This document shows positions 57,898 to 64,000 of a stretch of DNA of 64,000 nt, piece after piece (the stretch's first letter is position 1; the number at the start of each line of letters is the position of its first letter). The stretch covers positions 35,295,670 to 35,359,669 of the forward strand of contig OX638135.1 in NCBI GenBank assembly GCA_951804985.1. Direction: 5' to 3'. The position numbers and the translations under genes are program-made. The stretch is from Dryomyza anilis. Taxonomy: Eukaryota > Arthropoda > Insecta > Diptera > Dryomyzidae. The notes under the pieces are model-generated. The model was not told where the DNA came from. It saw only the letters and a list, made by a program, of their open reading frames with translations, and searched no databases.

Positions 57898-57921
57898 CGG
57901 AACTTTTGAGCAAAAGTTCCG
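57898..57921. repeat. 24-bp palindrome next to the minisatellite
   Basis: CGGAACTTTTG then AG then CAAAAGTTCCG. The 'aaaagttcc' arm is the same word that ends each minisatellite unit, and 'ggaactttt' recurs at 57,946. This suggests that the array and the palindrome derive from one element. Confidence 0.9.
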
Positions 57922-58424
57922 ACTGAAACGTTTGCGCTCGGAACTTTTGCTTTTCGTTCGTTCTGGAACGGAACAATATCGGAACGATTGCCAAACGTTA
58001 TTTTTATAGTTCCGGTTTCTACCCCTGGTTTAAACACAAGTAGCATATAAGGGTTAATCGAGATAAGGAAAAAAAAAATGTATATATGTTTTTTTTCATA
58101 TATATACTACTTGTGGAGATGTTTTAAAATCGAAATATCTTAATTAGTTGCAAATAGTTGCAGTAAATTTATTACTGACATGTAGGTAAAGGATCCTACT
58201 AATCAGTACATAAGTAATTGGTTGATGCGAGATGATCCAAACAAGTTCTATTCCATTGAAAATACACAATTAAATTAAACTTAAAAATTGAAAGATAAGT
58301 TTAATTACCCATATCTACCTAAATAAATATAACTATTTTTACCTTAAATTGTGTGCAGTAATGTTCTTAATTCCAATAAAAAATGGCGATTTTACAGCGA
58401 TTTGTATTTTTACTTATTTAGCCA
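57922..58424. other. Spacer between minisatellite and RTE-like LINE
   Basis: 57,922-58,025 contains more 'ggaac'/'gttcc' words. The rest is AT-rich. Minus frames 57806-57994 and 57864-58046 are by-products. Confidence 0.45.
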
Positions 58425-58859
58425 TTACCACCCATGATGGGTTTCGGCCGCAGCAATCACCCCTCGCCAGTCGCTTCTGCATTGCGCGCGCTGGCGCCAG
58501 TTTTGCACTCCAAGTGTTGTCAGGTTGTCTCGCACTTGGTCGCTCCACCGTAGATTAGGACGCCCTCTCCGACGTTGACCACCACTGGGTACAGAATTGA
58601 ACATCTTTTTTGCAGGTGTGCTTTCATCCCTACGCTCGACATGTCCAAGCCGGCGTAGGCGCTGGATCTTAATGCGCCTGACTATGTCAATGACGGCGTA
58701 GAGCTCATACAGCTCGTCGTTCCATCTGATTCTGTACCCGTTTTCAACGCATATCGGGCCATAGATTTTCCAAAGAATCTTCCTGTCGAACGCTTCTAAA
58801 GCTCGCTGATCGGTGTTGGCAAGCGTCCATGCCTCAGCGCCATAGAGGAGGACTGGCAT
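58425..58859 (-). pseudogene. RTE-like LINE ORF C-terminal domain
   Basis: 144 codons starting MPVLLYGAEAWTLANTDQRA, through LEAFDRKILWKIYGPICVEN and IDIVRRIKIQRLRRLGHVER, to RRRGRPNLRWSDQVRDNL and WRQRAQCRSDW. This is the conserved tail after the reverse transcriptase in RTE and related insect LINEs, and it ends at a natural stop. It is intact over this span but cut off from the reverse transcriptase by a stop or shift near 58,900. Confidence 0.8.
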
Positions 58860-58918
58860 GATGAGCGACTTATAGAGCGTAATTTTTGACCGTCGAGAGG
58901 GCTCTGCTCCTCAATTGC

Positions 58919-60087
58919 CTACTGAGCCCAAAGTAACACCTGTTGGCAGCTAATCTCCAGGCTGACATTGTTTTCGTTGTTGATGCTGGTTCTTACGAAG
59001 TCCTTCACAACTTCGAAGTTGTGGTTGTCAATAGTGACGTGTTGTCCATGACGCCGGGACTCTTTGTTTGTTGACACTAGGTACTTCGTCTTGGCCTCGT
59101 TCACCGTAAGACCCATTCGATGCGATTCCCTCTCTAAACTGGAGAATGCTGCACTGACTGCTCGTACGCTCTGCCCAATGATGTCGATATCATCAGCGTA
59201 CCCGGGCAGCATGGAACTCTTGTTGAAGATAGTGCTATTGTGATGGAATTGTGCAGTTTTTACAATCTTCTCCATTATTAGGTTGAAGAAGTCACACGAT
59301 AGATAATCGACTTGTCTGAAAACTCGTTCTGTAAAAACGTATCGGTGAGGTTGTTCCCAATTCTCACTGAGCAACGTGTGTCACTCAGGGTCATCCTGCA
59401 AAGCCTTATTAGTTTCACAGGTATACCGAACTCAGATATGGTGGCGTATATCGGACTGTCGAAGGCAGCTTTGTAGTCGACGAAGAGGTGGTGGGTGTCG
59501 ATCTGCCTCTCTTTGGTCTTTTCCAGGATTTGGCGCAATGTCAAAATCTGTTCTATGGTGGACTTGCCAGGGCTCTCGTCACGTAACTTAAAAACGATCG
59601 TCCTTGAAACGATAGTCATAAAACGTTATTGATTTTGCTTAAGTAAGACTATCGTCTAAACGATATCGTTAGACGATTATATCATACGTGATTAGAGACC
59701 AGGTCTGAAGCCGCACTGATAAGATCCAATTAGTCTGTTGACGATGGGCTTCAGTCTTTCACATAATACGCTCGTTTGAACTTTATACGCGATGTTGAGG
59801 AGACTTATCCCACGGTAGTAGGCGCGTATCGTGGGATCCCCCTTCTTTAGGATTGGGCAGAGTATACTGAGATTCTATTCGCTATCCATGCTTTCTTCTG
59901 ACCATATTCTGCTGAAGAGCTGGTGTATGCTCGTTATGAGCTTATATTCTCCGGTCTTAAACAACTCAGCAGACAGACCATCCGATCCTGCGGCTTTGTT
60001 GTTTTCCAGTCTGTTGATGGCTGTGTAGACCTCTTCACAGTCAGGCGGTGGTATGTCAACGCCGTCGTCAGAAACTGGGGTTTTCAA
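58919..60087 (-). pseudogene. RTE-like LINE reverse transcriptase, interrupted
   Basis: 59,875-60,087: LENNKAAGSDGLSAELFK (finger), LITSIHQLFSRIWSEESM. A frameshifted stretch to 59,704 ends with YQCGFRPG. The chain is broken by the 127-bp insertion at 59,572-59,698 and resumes GKSTIEQILTLRQILEKT. HHLFVDYKAAFDSP follows with the first catalytic Asp, then EFGIPVKLIRLCRMTL. After another shift come FRQVDYLSCDFFNLIMEKIV (Gly/Ala lost from the usual FRQGDALS) and GYADDIDIIGQS, the intact catalytic YADD. Frame 58,919-59,374 then ends after RTSINNENNVSLEI. Confidence 0.82.
59572..59698. mobile_element. 127-bp MITE-like insertion in the RTE reverse transcriptase
   Basis: Flanked by CCAGG on both sides (59,567-59,571 and 59,699-59,703). 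Ends are imperfect inverted repeats (CTCTCGTCACGTA versus the complement of TACGTGATTAGAG), and the interior has 'aacgatagtc'/'gactatcgt' pairs. It cuts the conserved GFRPG-KST box exactly where uninterrupted coding would otherwise continue. Confidence 0.75.
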
Positions 60088-60176
60088 GCTGTCTTCGGAA
60101 TAGTTGTCATCATCGACTGCTAGAAGATCTGAGAAATGCTCTCTCCATAATCTCAGTGTAACCTGTACATCTGCTA

Positions 60177-60961
60177 CTAGTGCCTTCCGTCAATTACAAC
60201 ATGATCAATTTGGTTGCTCGTGTTCTGATCGGGTGACCGCCACGTGGCCTTGTGAATATTGAGATGCTTGAATCTAGTACAACTAATTACCATGTTTCGT
60301 GCTGCGGCGAAGTCGATCAGCCTCATTCCATTGTCGGAACTGTTGTCGAGGAGGCTGAATTGTCCACCCGTTGAACCAAAGATACCCTCCTGGCCCACCT
60401 TGGCATTAAAGTCGCCAATCACAATTTTGATAACGTGACGGGGCAGCGATCATAGGATTCGTCGAGGCGCTCATAGAATGTCTCTTTAGTTTCATCGTCC
60501 TTCTCATTCGTCGGAGCGTGCGCACAAATTATGTTGATATAAAAGTATTTAGCCTTGATGCGGATTGTAGCTAGTCGTTAATTAACGGGTGTGAACCTAG
60601 AGACAAGGTGGCGGAGTCTCTTGCCGACTACAATTCCACAACCAAATTCATGCCTCTCCGCATGGCAGCTGTTGTAAATGTCTCAGGCTGCCTGATTAGA
60701 GCAGCCCTGTCCTCTCCATCGCATTTCCTGGATTGCGGTGATGTCAGCCTTGTATCTTTCTAGGACATCAACCAGCTGGATAGTGGCACCTTCCCTATAA
60801 AGGGTTCGGACATTCCAGGTGCATATCCATAAATCATGGTCCTTTATAAGTTTGCGTAGGTTGTCATCGTGTTTTCGGGTCGATATCCGAGGCACTTTTT
60901 CTGTTTTCGTTGAATCAGTTTTTTTATATGGCGGATCACAAGCCCAACGCACAACCCCCAT
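60177..60961 (-). pseudogene. RTE-like LINE endonuclease domain
   Basis: Frame 60,683-60,961 contains LWICTWNVRTLYREGATIQL and ADITAIQEMRWRGQG, the N-terminal APE-endonuclease motifs (Asn of TWNVRTL, Glu of IQEMRW). Domains of this type are often auto-annotated 'craniofacial development protein 2-like'. 60,177-60,422 contains MIGDFNAKVGQEGIFGSTGG, MVISCTRFKHLNIHKATW and NQIDHVVIDGRH, including the D-N and 'IDHV' boxes. 60,423-60,682 between them is frameshifted. The domain nicks target DNA in active elements. Confidence 0.78.
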
Positions 60962-61020
60962 TTTGGAGGGCCAATATCCTTGTCTCGTTTGTCCACGACC
61001 AGACCTCCCACTGGGGTTGA

Positions 61021-61170
61021 AACCCGATCTTCAGCTGAGCAACCAGCTAACGGTGTTCACCAACGCGAAGGTGAGCCTAGGAAGAGGCTATGGCAACTAA
61101 CAGAAGTCGGTTACTGATTTGCGCGTGCACTACACCATTCTGAACCCCGATTTGTATACAGCATTGACAG

Positions 61171-61171
<1 letters not shown>
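61021..61171. other. Left-over flank of RTE-like LINE
   Basis: Normal-composition sequence that may include the 5' UTR of the minus-strand LINE. No independent gene. Confidence 0.35.
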
Positions 61172-61236
<65 letters not shown>

Positions 61237-61237
61237 T
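61172..61237. repeat. (TA)n microsatellite with T-run
   Basis: About 57 bp of alternating T and A ending at 61,228, followed by a run of T to about 61,237. The frame 61119-61307 reads through it and is accidental. Confidence 0.95.
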
Positions 61238-62059
61238 ACTTTTTAAGATGACCGTAAACCGTAGGCCCTTGGGTCAAATGACTTGCAAATATGATTTTTC
61301 TGCGTGATTGATGTGTCCAAACTACGAAAAACAACGAAAAAAGATTAAATTCCACAATTATAAGTTACCTCCAATGCGAGCTTTTAGACTATAATTTCCC
61401 AATTTGTGTCGTCGACAATTCAGTCGCACGAGGCCAAATCTACGTCGCAAGTCGCTGCATGCTCATTTCCAGAAAAACGTCAACCACTACCGAAATATTC
61501 AAAATGCTTAAATCTTTGAAAAAATGATGGATTTGTAATCTTAAATATCTGAATCTAAATATCTGAAAAGAAATTTCTATTGCGTTAACGTATGAACCTA
61601 TGAAATATGTAAATATACCAATTTTTCATATATTTTAAGTAACCAAATTAATTAACTTTATAGACATACAGATACAAAATATTATTTTCTGTTTTTTCTG
61701 GTAACATTAATAATTATTTCTAAAACTTAAAAATAATGATACAGATTAAAATAACGGAAAAATTTTGATTTTTTTGTAAGGGTTTTCGATGTTTCGTCCG
61801 GAACCAAAAAGAGTCGAAATCCACAGTTTCCAAAACAGAATTTGGAAATTTCCAAAAAAGTAAACAGAATTTTCGTAGTAAAGCTAGAAAATTTTTGACA
61901 GCTAATTGAAATCTGTCCCGTCTGGAACTTTGTGTACCAAATGTGTAATACTACGGTATAAGAAATATCAAAAAAAAAATTTTTGGAAATTACAAATATT
62001 TTAACAACTCATGGTCTATCACTTGCCAAATGAAATTCTAATCATTCTCAAATATTTGC
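61238..62059. other. AT-rich stretch without recognised features
   Basis: No credible frame, RNA or terminus seen. Confidence 0.45.
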
Positions 62060-62925
62060 AGAACGCTCCGCATGTCGTGTAAACCAAAATCTGATACTTT
62101 CTGTTTTAGGTACGACTTGTCTAATGTCGACACTGCAAGCAAACGCTCTGTGTTACCTATTGTTGCGCAGATATTCGACATGCTGTGGTTGTTGAGTCCG
62201 ATCATTATACGTACCAAGATCCTACTCCAGGAGATTTGGCTCCAGCATCTACAGTGGGATGATCCCCTTCCTGCAAATTTTAAAACTCTGTGGAGTCAAA
62301 TAAAGGCAGATATCAATAATATAAATCGCATCAACATTTCACGTTATGTTTTTACACCACGTCATTCTCCTTGCGAAATACATGGTTTTGCGGAGTCATT
62401 GCAACGGGCGTATGGATGCAGTCTTTATGTCAGAACAAAGGTAACTTTATTAATCGCAAAATCGAAAGTAGCGCGCATAAAGGCAAAATCGCTTCTACGA
62501 CTTGAGCTATGTGCTGCCGTGTTACTTAGCCTCACCTGGATAAAGATAAAACATTAACTAGAATCCTTTTCACCTCAGATATACTTTTGGACGGATTCAA
62601 AAATTTTCCTTCAGTGGCTAACTATGCACGCTGCAACCTTAAATTGTTTTGTTGCCAATAAAGTATCTGAACTTCAAATGGAAACTCAAAATATCAGCTG
62701 GAACCAAAGTGCCATCGAAGCAAAATCCGGCGGATATCGTATTGCGAGGATGCAGTGCGATGGGGTTATTAGAGACGTGGTTTGCTGGTCCTAAGTACCT
62801 GAAAAAGATAAAGAATATTGGCCTCAACTCAAATCCAATAAAGTACCTGTCAACAGAACGTCGACACCAGTGCAAATTATTCATCTGCCAGTAACGGAAT
62901 TAAATAACACGTTTCTGCGAATAGT
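62060..62925 (+). pseudogene. pol: BEL/Pao Pol, Peptidase_A17/RNase H region
   Basis: Frame 62,072-62,557 contains KSDTFCFRYDLSNVD, SKRSVLPIVAQIFD, ILLQEIWLQHLQWDDPLP and FTPRHSPCEIHGFAESLQRA, then KSLLRLELCAAVLL. This is the block after the reverse transcriptase in BEL/Pao Pol (Peptidase_A17 family name in domain databases). Point changes weaken conserved spots (DPLGLLSP reads DMLWLLSP; FADAS reads FAESL). A shifted frame 62,649-62,894 continues with SAGTKVPSKQNPADIVLRGC and ETWFAGPKYLK. Integrase is replaced by the LINE that begins near 62,925. It is probably the same copy as 52.5-55.6 kb. Confidence 0.78.
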
Positions 62926-64000
62926 CGTCGAGATCCAGCGCGTGCATTTTACTGACCCGGTTGATAAAACTAATCTCTTGGCAGAATTATTTGCAAATAA
63001 TTCAACGCTCTCAGATAGTAATCAACCACTGCCCGTCGTAGATTTTGTTTCTTCTGCAATGCCGGAAATTCATTTTCGAACTCGGGCAGTTAAAAAGGTT
63101 TTAGCAAACCTCAACATTAACAAAGCCTTTGGGCCAGATGGCATATCTGCCCATGTGTTGAAGAAGTGCGCGTCAACGCTGGCTTGTCCGTTGCGTAACC
63201 TTTTCAACATCTCCTACACGACAGGAGTCTTTCCATCTTGTTGGAAGGTTGCCAATGTTCAGCCAGTACCGAAAAAGGGAGAGGCTACGAACCCTGCCAA
63301 TTACCGACCCATTGCAATATGCTCAGCACTCTCCAAAGTAATGGAGAGCGTAATTAACTTCCACCTTGTGAACCATCTTGAGCACAACGAATTGCTCAGT
63401 GACCGCCAATATGGTTTCCGTAGGGCCAGATCCACAGGGGACTTGATGGCGGTCCTCTCCGAAAAGTGGAATAAATGTATTCTCCTTTTCGGGGAGAGTA
63501 AGGCTGTTGCTCTCGATATTTCCAAGGCTTTTGATCGAGTGTGGCATAAAGCCCTCGTTTCAAAACTAATTGCATTTGGTGTCGGTGAATCCTTTACTCG
63601 ATGGATATCGAGTTTTCTTCAGGGTCGTTCTATACGAGTTGCGATGGATGGTGTTTTTTCAGAACAACATTCCATCAATTCTGGAGTTCCGCAGGGTTCC
63701 GTCCTATCCCCATCCCTATTTCTGGTATTTATCAATGACCTTCTGTCATTGACCCAGAACCCAATTCATTCCTTTGCAGATGACAGTAACATTTGTCATT
63801 CATACTCGTTCAACAAGCGCCCAAACTCTTTGGAGATTGAGAGTAAAAGACGCACTATGAATGACACGCTCAATAATGACCTTAAATCAATCTCCGAGTG
63901 GGGTGTTGCAAACAGAGTAGATTTTAATTCAAGCAAGACCAAATGTTGTCTGTTATCTCACAAAAGAATGGATTCACTCCTCCCTCCCCTCAATATCGGT
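62926..64000 (+). CDS. Jockey/CR1-group LINE reverse transcriptase, open to window end
   Basis: An uninterrupted plus frame (codons start at 62,882 + 3n) with no stop to the right edge. Motifs in order: NKAFGPDGISAHVLKK (finger), ANVQPVPKKGE, NYRPIAICSALSKVMESV, RQYGFRRARSTGDLMAVL, AVALDISKAFDRVWHKAL (first catalytic Asp), INSGVPQGSVLSPSLFLVF, then IHSFADDSNI with the FADD catalytic pair, and DFNSSKTKC. All core catalytic residues are intact, unlike every other reverse transcriptase here. The 5' part (endonuclease) is missing: BEL pol sequence joins in frame at about 62,925, so this is a 5'-truncated but young-looking insertion. The minus ORFs 63301-63547 are shadows. Confidence 0.85.

Larger units (their letters stand above)
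58425..61020 (-). mobile_element. RTE-like LINE, near full length, minus strand
   Basis: Endonuclease, reverse transcriptase and the C-terminal 'GRP..RW' domain lie in order on the minus strand over ~2.6 kb, with markedly higher GC than the surroundings. RTE-clade elements are short with a single main ORF, as here. Frameshifts, a premature stop and a 127-bp insertion make it inactive. It begins near 61,020 on the minus strand and ends at the terminal stop at 58,425. The 3' tail and target duplication were not resolved. Confidence 0.8.

Noticed and set aside
63301..63547. Two minus-strand 74-residue ORFs
   Set aside because: Antisense shadows of the intact LINE reverse transcriptase on the plus strand.

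Overview
This window reads as a transposon-dense, AT-rich stretch of an insect nuclear genome, most probably a schizophoran (perhaps calyptrate) fly. The basis is the mix of LOA-, R1-, RTE- and Jockey/CR1-type LINEs, copia-, gypsy- and BEL/Pao-type LTR elements, Helitrons, and five copies of a mini-me/DINE-like element carrying GACA/GACG proto-microsatellites, a dipteran hallmark. The species cannot be named from sequence alone. I see no convincing host protein gene, rRNA gene, functional tRNA gene, CRISPR array or bacterial feature. Almost every coding signal is a broken transposon gene.

Layout. 1-3.7 kb: AT-rich sequence with a small unidentified minus-strand ORF, a hairpin-rich GGGGTTATGTC element, a dispersed repeat and a gypsy-like gag scrap. 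3.70-15.15 kb: one essentially perfect 6-bp microsatellite (TTATAT)n of 11.45 kb, with a single 1-nt slip near 12,434. It creates enormous false ORFs in five of six frames. 15.3-20.1 kb: a near-full-length but decayed LOA-clade LINE (DUF4780-type ORF1, endonuclease, reverse transcriptase, RNase H, C-terminal zinc knuckle). 20.1-22.6 kb: dispersed repeats and mini-me copy A. 22.65-24.8 kb: gypsy gag/protease scrap, then a minus-strand Jockey/CR1-type LINE whose catalytic YADD is mutated to YAND.

24.87-36.9 kb: a duplicated block of about 2.5 kb. Both copies carry the same TA-flanked inverted-repeat element. Only copy 1 carries a 3,884-bp non-autonomous Helitron, itself hosting two mini-me copies and a 15-bp minisatellite; copy 2 preserves the empty site, showing clean A^T insertion. 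37.2-41.4 kb: a (TA)n tract, unassigned AT-rich sequence, and an R1-clade LINE broken by a GGGGACATAATCCC element. 41.9-45.3 kb: a gypsy-type gag split by a 2.2-kb foldback element with about 750-bp inverted arms.

45.46-52.53 kb: a decayed copia-like element (5' LTR, PBS, gag, RNase H end, 3' LTR). Inside it are a large inverted repeat, a 183-bp tandem duplication and two copies of a tRNA-derived SINE, one with an 11-bp target duplication and a visible empty site. A second Helitron sits in the 3' LTR. 52.5-55.6 kb and 62.06-62.9 kb: two collinear pieces of a BEL/Pao element, separated by mini-me copy D, a 59-bp minisatellite (57.05-57.9 kb) and a minus-strand RTE-like LINE (58.4-61.0 kb). 62.9-64.0 kb: an uninterrupted LINE reverse transcriptase frame running off the right edge.

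The genes do not form a pathway. What the window offers is a nested insertion record in which paralogous empty sites give relative ages for several insertions.
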